From Nitrospira sp. (GTDB taxonomy: Bacteria > Nitrospirota > Nitrospiria > Nitrospirales > Nitrospiraceae), in the NCBI GenBank assembly GCA_025935475.1, contig JAICVE010000184.1:1-6003 (forward strand): 6,003 nucleotides of DNA, read 5' to 3'. Both the position numbers and the translations under genes were made by a program. The notes under the pieces were generated by a model that was not told the DNA's origin, ran no database searches, and saw nothing but the letters and a program-made list of their open reading frames with translations. This document shows, piece by piece, positions 1 to 5,924 of this stretch (its first letter is position 1; each line of letters starts with the position of its first letter).

Positions 1-1357
1 GCAGGAGATCGGCCGCCGCCATCGTGCCGCTGATTTCCATCTCCACCCAGGGTCCTTGCTCGAGAAATGAGAGCTGGCCCTTGCTGTCCGTCATGTGAAT
101 CGTTCCGTACAGCCCGCTCAGCTTGGTCATTCGAATTCTTCCCGCTTCCACGATGATCTGCGCGTCCAGGTCTTTTGCGGGCACGCGGCTTTGGCCAAGC
201 AGGGCCTCTCCATTTTGCAAGTGAAACTCTCCCGTCACCGCCAGTTGGGGACCACCCACTGAGGAGCCGGTCACGGTGGCTGATACCACTTCGACGACAC
301 CCTTGATCTGGCGTTCTTCCATGATTGAGGGGAGTTGCGGATGGATCCAGGCCGGTGGAATCTTTGTGACCAAGTCGCCGATCTGGATCGGAGATGACGA
401 AAACGTCACGGCAAAGGTCGGCTGAGGTGCAAGGAGTCCGGAGAGGCTGGCCTTACCGGTCACCACAAGTTGGTCCATGTTGCCGGTCAGATCCGAGAGC
501 ACCACATCGTACCCGGCGACGCCGGGAAAGATTTTGACGGAGCTGCGTGCGTTCACACGCCCTTGCAATGAGTCCGGAACCGGTCGCGGACCAAAGAAAT
601 CCGCTGCCTCGCGGAGGCTCAAATTGGCGGTCTCCACCAGCCCGTCAAATTGAATCGGAAAGGCAAGCCGCTTGGCCTCCTCGATGGCCAGCGTCTGCTG
701 CTCAGCTTTCCGAAACGTGCCCGCCAAGGACAGCGCGGAAAGCCCCTGGGTGCTATGGTGCGACGCGGAAAAATGGAGATCCGCCTGCCCGCGCTCGAGA
801 AAAATCTCCAACGCCGCTTCAACAGACTGTAATTTCAGCGTCCGAGGACCGTCCGGCCGAGCTTCATCAATGATGACGACCGTGCCGTTCACCAGGGTCG
901 CCTCTCGAATACGGAAGATTCGGGTCAGCATCTGTAACGCTTCCTCGTCGCTGGCGGGAATCGGCCCGTCTCGATTCAGCAGATTCCAATGCCCCGAACG
1001 ATCCCGGCGCAGCGTCAGCATCGGCTCTTCAATGTGGAGCCGTTTTCCGACCACCTGTTTCCGCAACAACGGCACAAGGCGCAGCACGAGATCCAGTTTC
1101 TTCGCTGACAGCAACACCCCTTCCTGGTCACGATCATGGATGACGATCTGCGTCATCTCGAGGCGGATCGTCGGAAACAGCACGAGCTTGACGCGATGGA
1201 CATCGATCTTGTGGCCGAGGTTCTGTTCGAGCTGGTGTAGAAAAAAGTCCTTGAGATAGTCTTCACCGGTCAGATACGGAGAAAACCAGAGGAAGGCGAT
1301 GCTGCCGATCACCAGCAACGCAAGAAGGGCGACGACCACTCGTGTTAGGGACACCAC
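1..1357 (-). CDS. AsmA-family envelope protein, N-terminal part (runs off left edge)
   Basis: An uninterrupted minus-strand frame runs from a GTG at 1357 (or the adjacent GTG at 1354) to the left edge, giving about 452 codons with no stop. The N-terminus has a short basic start, then one hydrophobic helix at about residues 7-25 (VVVALLALLVIGSIAFLWF), so the protein is probably anchored in the inner membrane with the rest in the periplasm. After it comes the AsmA N-terminal pattern: a segment rich in Leu and Lys, a 'LGHKIDVHRVKLVLFPTIRL' stretch, then alternating beta-strand-like sequence. The last visible 100 residues have the repetitive strand pattern (LQNGEALLG, IIVEAGRIRMTKLSGLYGTIHM) seen in AsmA/DUF3971-type proteins, which form long lipid-carrying beta-grooves between membranes. 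Family members are large, so much of the C-terminus is probably missing here. The exact subfamily and substrate cannot be told from this part. Confidence 0.85.
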   Translation of the reverse strand, partial: MVSLTRVVVALLALLVIGSIAFLWFSPYLTGEDYLKDFFLHQLEQNLGHKIDVHRVKLVLFPTIRLEMTQIVIHDRDQEGVLLSAKKLDLVLRLVPLLRKQVVGKRLHIEEPMLTLRRDRSGHWNLLNRDGPIPASDEEALQMLTRIFRIREATLVNGTVVIIDEARPDGPRTLKLQSVEAALEIFLERGQADLHFSASHHSTQGLSALSLAGTFRKAEQQTLAIEEAKRLAFPIQFDGLVETANLSLREAADFFGPRPVPDSLQGRVNARSSVKIFPGVAGYDVVLSDLTGNMDQLVVTGKASLSGLLAPQPTFAVTFSSSPIQIGDLVTKIPPAWIHPQLPSIMEERQIKGVVEVVSATVTGSSVGGPQLAVTGEFHLQNGEALLGQSRVPAKDLDAQIIVEAGRIRMTKLSGLYGTIHMTDSKGQLSFLEQGPWVEMEISGTMAAADLL

Positions 1358-1362
1358 AGCAT

Positions 1363-1366
1363 CTCC
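1363..1366 (-). promoter_or_regulatory. Shine-Dalgarno (GGAG) for the AsmA-family gene
   Basis: GGAG on the minus strand lies 5 bases before the GTG at 1357 and 8 bases before the GTG at 1354. Both spacings work, so these two neighbouring codons are the likely starts. A more distant in-frame GTG at 1378 lies upstream of this motif and is less likely. Confidence 0.5.
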
Positions 1367-1380
1367 ACAGTGAGCCACCG

Positions 1381-1395
1381 ACAGGCATCGCCTGT
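1381..1395. repeat. Perfect 6-bp inverted repeat, 3-base loop, in the AsmA leader
   Basis: ACAGGC and GCCTGT flank ATC, about 25 bases upstream of the AsmA-family start. It could be a small leader hairpin near the ribosome binding site or a short operator. It is short enough that chance is possible. It abuts a plus-strand TTGACA at 1395-1400 that has no -10 partner at the right distance. Confidence 0.35.
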
Positions 1396-1415
1396 TGACA
1401 ATATTCGGACCGCAT

Positions 1416-1445
1416 CGGGACGAATGCCTGAGGGGGCGCGTCCCG
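1416..1445. repeat. Perfect 7-bp inverted repeat with 16-base spacer
   Basis: CGGGACG (1416-1422) pairs with CGTCCCG (1439-1445). The spacer contains a G-run at 1432-1436. There is no T-run after it on either strand, so it does not look like an intrinsic terminator. It sits in the divergent intergenic region and could be a leader hairpin of the AsmA-family transcript or a protein-binding site. Confidence 0.35.
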
Positions 1446-1506
1446 CATGAGAGGTGAATCGGTGAGCAGATTGTTTTACAGCCCGAACCTCATCTTACCG
1501 AATCAG

Positions 1507-1563
1507 TCCCCTGAAAGCTAGAAAGCCCGCGAACCAACAGGGGATTTTGACCTTTGGGCTTTC
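1507..1563. other. Two interlocked perfect inverted repeats (pseudoknot-like layout)
   Basis: Arm pair one is TCCCCTG (1507-1513) with CAGGGGA (1538-1544). Arm pair two is GAAAGCCC (1521-1528) with GGGCTTTC (1556-1563). The left arm of pair two lies inside the loop of pair one, and its right arm lies outside, which is the order of an H-type pseudoknot. GAAAGC also occurs as a direct repeat (1513-1518 and 1521-1526). The element lies between divergent genes, upstream of the rightward -10 box, so it would be in RNA only if transcription starts further upstream or reads leftwards into the AsmA-family gene. As DNA it could be an operator. The pairing is seen directly; any function is unproven. 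Confidence 0.35.
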
Positions 1564-1595
1564 GAATTCTCCTGGTGACCATGCCGAAGACCCGC

Positions 1596-1601
1596 TATAA
1601 T
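1596..1601 (+). promoter_or_regulatory. Consensus -10 box (TATAAT) for the MFS gene
   Basis: A perfect TATAAT stands 26 bases before the GTG start at 1627. The hexamer 17 bases upstream (TGGTGA, 1573-1578) is a poor -35, and there is no TGn extension, so an activator may be needed if this is a promoter. Transcription would begin near 1607-1609, leaving a leader of only about 20 bases. This also rules out translation starts upstream of about 1608. Confidence 0.45.
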
Positions 1602-1626
1602 CGCCGCGGCTTCTCTGCCTCTGTCG

Positions 1627-2913
1627 GTGCCGCTCATCGTGACTAAATCGGACCGCACGCGTTCACTCCAGTGGCTGGTCCTCGCCCTGCTGTTCGGCAC
1701 GAGCGTCGTCACCTACATCGATCGGGTCAATATCTCCGTCACTGCCCGCCAGATGATGCCGGCCTTCGGCCTAACGGAGCAGGAGATGGGCTGGGTCTTT
1801 TCCGCCTTTGTCGTCGGCTATGCCTTGTTCCAAATTCCTGGAGGTTGGCTTGCGGACCGTTTGGGCGCCAGAGTCGTCCTCACGGGTGCCTTGATCTGGT
1901 GGTCGGTCTGCACAGCCCTGACGGCGTTTGTCGCGGCCTCGCCATTGGCCGAAATGATCGGCATCGTTGGCGCGCTCCTGTTCGTGCGATTCGCCTTGGG
2001 GCTGGGAGAAGCGGTGGCGCTTCCCTCGTTCAATCGCGCGGTCGCGAATTGGATGCCGCCGGATTCGCGTGGCTTAGGCATCGGCATTGCTATCGGCGGA
2101 ATCGGCTTGGGTTCGGCGCTGACGCCTCCCCTAGCCGCATGGGTCATGGTGAATTGGGGATGGCAAACCGTATTTTACCTCTCGGCGGCACTAGGGCTGG
2201 TGATGGGACTGTTGTGGTGGACCTTGGCGCGCGACCGGCCCGATCAGCACCCCTGGGCGCACCACTCTGCTGCTCTCACAGACAGTGAACGGTCCGACCG
2301 CGGGCCCACACATTTCTGGATGTCGCTCTTCAAACACTCTACTATCTGGTGGCTAGTATGTAGCTATAGTTGCCTGGGCTATGTCGCTTACGTGTACCTC
2401 TCGTGGTTCTACCTGTACCTCGTGAACGTCAGAGGGTTCGACGCGCTCCAGGGCGGACTCTATGCTTCGGCCCCCTTCTGGGCCATCCTGATCGGTTGCC
2501 CCTTGGGCGGCTGGGCCACAGACCGATGGAGCGCCAGACAAGGAGTCACTCGCGGACGGCTCCTGGCAGGGATGTCGGGAATGGCAGGCGCAGGCTGCGC
2601 GATTGCAGCCGGGGCGTTCGCCGATTCCTCACTCGTGGCGATTGCAAGCCTTTCCATAGGGGCCGGCTGTCTCTACTTCGCCGTCGGAGCCTATTGGGCT
2701 TCGACGAGCGATTTGTCCAAAGCGCATGCCGGCGCCTTATCTGGGCTGATGAATACGGGAGCCAATCTTGGTGGAGCCCTTTCTCCAAGCCTGACTCCTT
2801 GGATGGCCGCCCAATGGGGTTGGCCAATCGCGCTCGCCGTTGCCGGGGCGGTTGCCCTGGTCGGCGCGGTACTCTGGCTCAAGATTGATCCCGCAAAGGC
2901 ATTGGACGGCTAA
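1627..2913 (+). CDS. MFS transporter, anion:cation symporter (ACS) type
   Basis: The 428-residue protein is a full-length major facilitator with about 12 membrane helices, acting in the inner membrane as a proton- or cation-coupled carrier, probably of an organic anion such as a sugar acid. The family signs are clear: YIDRVNIS at residues 30-37 near the end of helix 1, the loop 2-3 motif GGWLADRLGAR at 72-82, RFALGLGEA at 121-129, NWMPPDSRG at 141-149 and the helix 5 glycine-rich, proline-ended stretch at 151-168. A charged, His-rich central loop (about 202-232) separates the halves, and the second half repeats the loop motif as GGWATDR at 294-300. The start is a GTG without a Shine-Dalgarno; a second GTG at 1639 (giving MTKSDRTRS) is equally reasonable. 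The substrate cannot be assigned: nearby genes give no catabolic pathway. The cyclophilin gene follows after 46 bases with no terminator, suggesting co-transcription. Confidence 0.93.
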   Translation: MPLIVTKSDRTRSLQWLVLALLFGTSVVTYIDRVNISVTARQMMPAFGLTEQEMGWVFSAFVVGYALFQIPGGWLADRLGARVVLTGALIWWSVCTALTAFVAASPLAEMIGIVGALLFVRFALGLGEAVALPSFNRAVANWMPPDSRGLGIGIAIGGIGLGSALTPPLAAWVMVNWGWQTVFYLSAALGLVMGLLWWTLARDRPDQHPWAHHSAALTDSERSDRGPTHFWMSLFKHSTIWWLVCSYSCLGYVAYVYLSWFYLYLVNVRGFDALQGGLYASAPFWAILIGCPLGGWATDRWSARQGVTRGRLLAGMSGMAGAGCAIAAGAFADSSLVAIASLSIGAGCLYFAVGAYWASTSDLSKAHAGALSGLMNTGANLGGALSPSLTPWMAAQWGWPIALAVAGAVALVGAVLWLKIDPAKALDG

Positions 2914-2959
2914 TTCACGGCCATTGCCTCCTGGCGCATGCCCTTGATAGATTCGTCCG

Positions 2960-3481
2960 ATGACGATGGAATTCAAAAAAATCGATCCTCGCGTGACGAT
3001 TACGACGAAGTTCGGCGAGATCAAGATTCGCTTTTACCCTGAGGATGCACCGCGTCACATTGAAAACTTCATCAACCTCATCAAGATGCAGTTTTACGAT
3101 GGCACGACCTTCCACCGCATCGTACCGGGGTTCATCATTCAAGGCGGCGATCCGCTGAGCAAAGAACCGGATCGGCTCAGGCACGGTTCGGGAGGTCCCG
3201 GTTACTGGCTGAATCCCGAACTGAGCGATCGCCCGCACAAGCGCGGAGCCATCTCGATGGCGAAGACCCCTCGCGACGGTTCGAGCACGCGTGATTTCAA
3301 CGACAATGGCTCGCAGTTCTTCATTTGTCTGGCGGACAACAGCGGGTTGGATCGAAGGTACAGCGTGTTCGGAGAAGTCTTCCGGGGGATGGAAGTGGTC
3401 GACAAGATCGCCTCGGCTGCCCGCGACGAATACAACAATCCTCTCGAGCCGATTCCGATGACGATGACGGTGAAGGAATAG
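2960..3481 (+). CDS. Cyclophilin-type peptidyl-prolyl cis-trans isomerase
   Basis: The 173-residue single-domain cyclophilin catalyses cis-trans isomerisation of Xaa-Pro bonds and helps protein folding. It has no signal peptide, so it should be cytosolic. The core motif FHRIVPGFIIQGGDP (residues 51-65) carries the catalytic arginine (R53) and the Phe and Gln of the active site (F58, Q61), matching R55, F60 and Q63 of human cyclophilin A. NGSQFFIC at 116-123 supplies the second active-site Phe (F121). The position equal to human Trp121 is Gly129 and that of His126 is Tyr134 (SGLDRRYSVFG), so cyclosporin binding is likely weak, as in many bacterial homologues. Start choice is between ATG 2960 and ATG 2966; neither has a clear ribosome binding site, and a TAG at 2948-2950 closes the frame upstream. 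It is probably expressed from the transporter's transcript. Confidence 0.96.
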   Translation: MTMEFKKIDPRVTITTKFGEIKIRFYPEDAPRHIENFINLIKMQFYDGTTFHRIVPGFIIQGGDPLSKEPDRLRHGSGGPGYWLNPELSDRPHKRGAISMAKTPRDGSSTRDFNDNGSQFFICLADNSGLDRRYSVFGEVFRGMEVVDKIASAARDEYNNPLEPIPMTMTVKE

Positions 3482-3623
3482 CTCGGATGGTGGCGCCGCC
3501 TGCAATTTCAGATCTAAAATTTCACATAGCAGATTTTCACTTCCTAGAGTCAGGACCAACCCAAACCAAGGGCAGAGGATCAGCAGTCTGGTTGCAGGAC
3601 GGTCAAAGCGGTTGGATTCTCAC

Positions 3624-3821
3624 TCATCCACCCAGCCCCGGGGGCGCCAAGACGAGCCGTTTCCCATACAATCCCGCAGCGAAACTCGCGAACTTACCGG
3701 GCTGCTCAAACAGGTCATCCAACGAGACCGCAGGGAGATTGGACAACGAGGCGTACGTTGTCCAGTACGTTGAGTTGGACAAACGACCGAGAACGAAGTT
3801 GGGGACCTGTTTCAGCAGCAT
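3624..3821 (-). CDS. Doubtful 65-residue ORF just after the Memo-like gene
   Basis: The ATG lies one codon (GTC) beyond the TAG stop of the Memo-like gene and in the same frame, so it is also what readthrough of that stop would add. Third codon positions are mostly G or C, and the composition is protein-like (LDDLFEQPGKFASFAAGLYG), both of which favour coding. Against it are the short length, the lack of a Shine-Dalgarno (only AGG two bases from the ATG) and the overlap with a strong hairpin. Residues 16-27 or so (NSTYWTTYASLSN) resemble the last residues of the Memo-like protein (NSTVTYASMSFF), which suggests a partial tandem duplication of that gene's 3' end. It may be a small gene, a decayed C-terminal copy, or noncoding. 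I do not recognise a family. Confidence 0.25.
   Translation of the reverse strand: MLLKQVPNFVLGRLSNSTYWTTYASLSNLPAVSLDDLFEQPGKFASFAAGLYGKRLVLAPPGLGG
3738..3782. repeat. Strong hairpin with a competing second pairing
   Basis: TGGACAACG (3740-3748) and CGTTGTCCA (3756-3764) form a perfect 9-bp stem over a 7-base loop, extendable by one G-T and one A-T pair. A second TTGGACAA at 3775-3782 repeats 3739-3746, so TTGTCCA (3758-3764) could instead pair with TGGACAA (3776-3782) in a 7-bp stem with an 11-base loop. GTACGTTG is also repeated directly at 3753-3760 and 3765-3772. No T-run follows on either strand, so it is not a classical intrinsic terminator. It begins about 45 bases after the Memo-like stop and could stabilise or end that mRNA. 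Confidence 0.55.
3741..3758 (-). repeat. Imperfect copy of the Memo-like gene's 3' end
   Basis: This 18-base stretch matches 3834-3851 at 16 of 18 positions. Beyond it, with a gap of several bases, 3766-3780 matches about 3852-3866 at 11 of 15. Both copies are in the same minus-strand frame and encode TYAS(M/L)S. The spacing between copies is 93 bases, which is a multiple of three. A short tandem duplication of the terminal coding segment, later diverged, would explain it. Confidence 0.4.
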
Positions 3822-3824
3822 GAC

Positions 3825-5066
3825 CTAGAAGAAGGACATCGAGGCGTATGTCACCGTGGAGTTGTACTGATCGGTGATGCCACGGTCGTAGCGAAGGACT
3901 TGCCCTTTCTCGGCCTGGATCAGCCGAAGCAGGCAATAGATGGGCGAGAAACCTGAAATGCGCCGCTCGTCCTTTTCTTTTTGGATGTAGCCGGCGAATT
4001 CTTCCGGTTTGAGATCCTCAACGAACTTTAGCATTTCAAGGTCGTACTGCATAGACCGGTGGAAGGAGAAATCAGTCGGCGGCGCTTTATCTCCGTAGCG
4101 CATGCCCAGGTGGGCCAACTCGCCGGCGGCAATCACACAGGCCGTTTTGCCCGATACCGAGATCGCCTCACGCAATGCTGCCAGGAAACGGTCGACCGAC
4201 GCCCGCACGGACGAATCATTCAAGCTCATCGCGGAGAACGACGATAGGACCGGCACGATCGTCATGGCAGTGGTTGCTCCTGTGTTGGTCTGCACAAACG
4301 GCAACTGAAACTCGATCGCGTGCTCGGACAGATGGGCCACATCCTCGGAAAAATATTCCGGCACGAGCACCTTGAGTCCCTGTACGATGGCACGGTCGAC
4401 CGGCACGATACCCAGCGGTGTCTCGAAATCCTTGTCCGTTAATGCAAAGGGCTGCTCGAGTCCGGCATGAGCGGTGCCGATGATGACCAGCACGTCCGCC
4501 TGTTGGGCCTCCTGCAGTTCTTTATAGGCCCAGGCATACATGGGCCCCGCCTGCTTGAGCTCGAAGGTGGGGACCACCAACCCTTTGATCGGCTTGCCCT
4601 TATTGGCCGATGGCTTGAAATCAGGCCCCTCCTTCGACGAAAAAAATCCATCGATCTGTTTCTTGAGCAGTGCCCCGTCCGCTTCATAACTCTTCCCCGC
4701 AAAGACGGCGGGACGCACCGCGGCCTGCCGGTAGGCGGCACGGGCCTGTTCTTTGGCCCCCTCTGTGAGGTCGCCCTCGAGGAACAGTTTGGCCTCGAGG
4801 TCCACGACCAATTGCTCCACTTTGGCCGGCAGCAGAAATTCGCCGAAGCGCTTGAGATAGAGAGAGCCGATTGCCTGGAGGGAATGGTCGCCGTCGAAAT
4901 GTTGAATGATAAAAAAATAGTTGAGCGGGAGGACGAGTTTCTCCTTGCTGAGGCCGCTGGGATCCCAGAGCACCACGTACTGCTCCTCGCCCTCCTTGAC
5001 GGGGGAAAACTGCAGATTCCTCAAGACAGGGTATTGTTTGGGATCTTTGGCCGTGCCTGTACTCAT
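3825..5066 (-). CDS. Memo-like protein (AmmeMemoRadiSam system protein B) with N-terminal extension
   Basis: From the ATG at 5066 the protein has 413 residues. Residues about 118-413 are a Memo-family domain, related to the extradiol-dioxygenase fold: it opens with RPAVFAGKSYEAD (118-130), then VVPTFELKQAGPMYAWAYKEL (start 164), IIGTAHAG (195-202), FETPLGIVPVD (214-224), EHAIEFQLPF (248-257), AGELAHLGMRYGD (314-326), ISGFSPIYCLLRL (370-382) and the typical terminal strand TVTYASMSFF. Residues about 12-100 form an extra domain whose LPLNYFFIIQHFDGDHSL pattern recalls PqqD-like winged helices. Three presumed metal-site positions are changed: Thr167 for His, Glu316 for Asp, Ser371 for Cys; His200 and His319 remain. 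Such proteins are genomic partners of AMMECR1 and radical-SAM proteins, but neither is visible here. The start is uncertain: GTG 5150 and ATG 5093 are in the same frame. I prefer 5066 because family-like sequence begins there and a weak GAG sits 5 bases upstream. Confidence 0.88.
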   Translation of the reverse strand: MSTGTAKDPKQYPVLRNLQFSPVKEGEEQYVVLWDPSGLSKEKLVLPLNYFFIIQHFDGDHSLQAIGSLYLKRFGEFLLPAKVEQLVVDLEAKLFLEGDLTEGAKEQARAAYRQAAVRPAVFAGKSYEADGALLKKQIDGFFSSKEGPDFKPSANKGKPIKGLVVPTFELKQAGPMYAWAYKELQEAQQADVLVIIGTAHAGLEQPFALTDKDFETPLGIVPVDRAIVQGLKVLVPEYFSEDVAHLSEHAIEFQLPFVQTNTGATTAMTIVPVLSSFSAMSLNDSSVRASVDRFLAALREAISVSGKTACVIAAGELAHLGMRYGDKAPPTDFSFHRSMQYDLEMLKFVEDLKPEEFAGYIQKEKDERRISGFSPIYCLLRLIQAEKGQVLRYDRGITDQYNSTVTYASMSFF

Positions 5067-5109
5067 GGTGGCTCGTCGAAGCAAAGACGACATTCTAACG
5101 AAGCGGTTT

Positions 5110-5116
5110 CCTCCCC
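5110..5116 (-). promoter_or_regulatory. Orphan Shine-Dalgarno-like GGGGAGG before the Memo-like gene
   Basis: GGGGAGG on the minus strand is the best ribosome-binding match upstream of this gene, but no ATG, GTG or TTG stands 5-10 bases after it. The nearest in-frame ATG (5093) is 16 bases away, the favoured one (5066) 43 bases away. It may support a start at 5093 with a long spacer, or be a chance purine run. Confidence 0.3.
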
Positions 5117-5159
5117 TGCAACTGTCCAGGTGCGTGTGTGATTGGGTCACATGCGGAGG

Positions 5160-5909
5160 CTATTCCGACTGTGATGGGGCGCTCGAGGACCTTCGACCCA
5201 AAAGAAACAGCGCTACGACGGTCAGAATGAGCAACCACCATGTCGGATGGCCATACGAGGCATCGGAGAACTCGATCAGATCCGTCAAACGGCCGATCAG
5301 GAGCGACATGCGGGCCATGACGGTGTATCCGAAGGCTGCACCGAAGGCGATCATCAGAAAGATGATGCCGGTCCTGGCCACCACTTTACCTGGACCGCTG
5401 TGCTCGATCGAGAAGAAGAAATAGAACAGAACGGAACTGACGCCGATCAGGATAATAATGGCATTGAGATTGCTGGCGGGATTGAGCAAATTCATCGAAA
5501 ACGTCAGACCCTCACCGCCGGCCATGGAGAGCAGCGGCCTGACGGTATCTTCGACCTGCTTTAGGATGAACGATGATATGGTTCGTGGAATGGCCAGGCC
5601 TGATCCGAGGCCGACGATGAATGCGAAGGCGTACCGCGACATCCAGGCCGCTTTCGGCACGTAGCGCGTCAGCATCAGCAGGCCGATAGCCACAGGAATC
5701 AACAACCCGATCTCTCCCTGATCGACGATCGGCCTGTAGATTAAATGTATGATCACGGAATCCCACGTCTTGACAATCGTGTACCCGACCGATACCCCGA
5801 CATAAAGATGCTCGGCCAGCTTGAACAGCGGATTATCTTTGTAGAGAAACGAGAAGATGAACAGGGTTAACCCTGTCGCCATCCACGCGCCTAGAGTGGT
5901 CGCCTCCAT
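5160..5909 (-). CDS. Membrane protein of about seven helices, function unknown
   Basis: The 249-residue protein starts at an ATG with GGGGA 7 bases upstream, so the start is well supported. Hydrophobic segments lie at about residues 6-23, 33-48, 68-84, 92-112, 148-168, 180-207 and 223-238, giving about seven membrane helices. A polar tail ends in SSSAPSQSE. No cleavable signal peptide is evident. The second segment contains LAEHLYVGVSVGYTIV after a KDNPLFK loop, a stretch that looks conserved-like, but I do not recognise a named family. A soluble loop at about 113-147 carries a Gly-Gly-Glu (131-133). It is sandwiched between another probable membrane gene (15 bases upstream) and the Memo-like gene, so the three likely work together. 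Transport, anchoring of a complex or envelope sensing are all possible; the sequence does not decide. Confidence 0.85.
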   Translation of the reverse strand: MEATTLGAWMATGLTLFIFSFLYKDNPLFKLAEHLYVGVSVGYTIVKTWDSVIIHLIYRPIVDQGEIGLLIPVAIGLLMLTRYVPKAAWMSRYAFAFIVGLGSGLAIPRTISSFILKQVEDTVRPLLSMAGGEGLTFSMNLLNPASNLNAIIILIGVSSVLFYFFFSIEHSGPGKVVARTGIIFLMIAFGAAFGYTVMARMSLLIGRLTDLIEFSDASYGHPTWWLLILTVVALFLLGRRSSSAPSQSE

Positions 5910-5916
5910 CTCAGAG

Positions 5917-5921
5917 TCCCC
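5917..5921 (-). promoter_or_regulatory. Shine-Dalgarno (GGGGA) for the seven-helix membrane gene
   Basis: GGGGA on the minus strand lies 7 bases before the ATG at 5909, a good spacing. It falls inside the 15-base gap after the upstream gene's stop, which fits translation from a shared operon mRNA. Confidence 0.5.
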
Positions 5922-5924
5922 GCC

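Larger units (their letters stand above)
3482..3824. other. Convergent intergenic region without a confident gene
   Basis: These 343 bases lie between the ends of the cyclophilin gene (plus) and the Memo-like gene (minus). The first 140 bases show only a weak AT-rich patch (about 3505-3535, with AGATCT and AATTT/AAATT arms) and no convincing terminator with a T-run for either direction. GCCCCGGGGGC near 3635-3645 is a perfect palindrome without a loop. The right half holds the hairpin element and the doubtful small ORF that are listed separately. Confidence 0.6.

Noticed and set aside
672..1259. 195-residue plus-strand ORF opposite the AsmA-family gene
   Set aside because: It is Ser- and Arg-rich, low in complexity and antisense to a coherent AsmA-type reading frame.
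1395..1400. Plus-strand TTGACA as a -35 box
   Set aside because: The sequence 16-18 bases downstream is GC-rich and has no -10-like hexamer.
1518..1712. 64-residue minus-strand ORF across the transporter start
   Set aside because: It overlaps the promoter region and the beginning of the transporter gene, and has no protein-family features.
2915..3559. 214-residue minus-strand ORF opposite the cyclophilin gene
   Set aside because: It lies wholly antisense to a clear cyclophilin, is rich in Arg, His and Ala as expected of a GC-rich shadow frame, and shows no domain.
3635..3645. GCCCCGGGGGC palindrome as a terminator
   Set aside because: It has no loop and no following T-run on either strand.
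4467..5141. 224-residue plus-strand ORF opposite the Memo-like gene
   Set aside because: It is antisense to a well-supported gene and its composition mirrors that gene; no recognisable motif or ribosome binding site.
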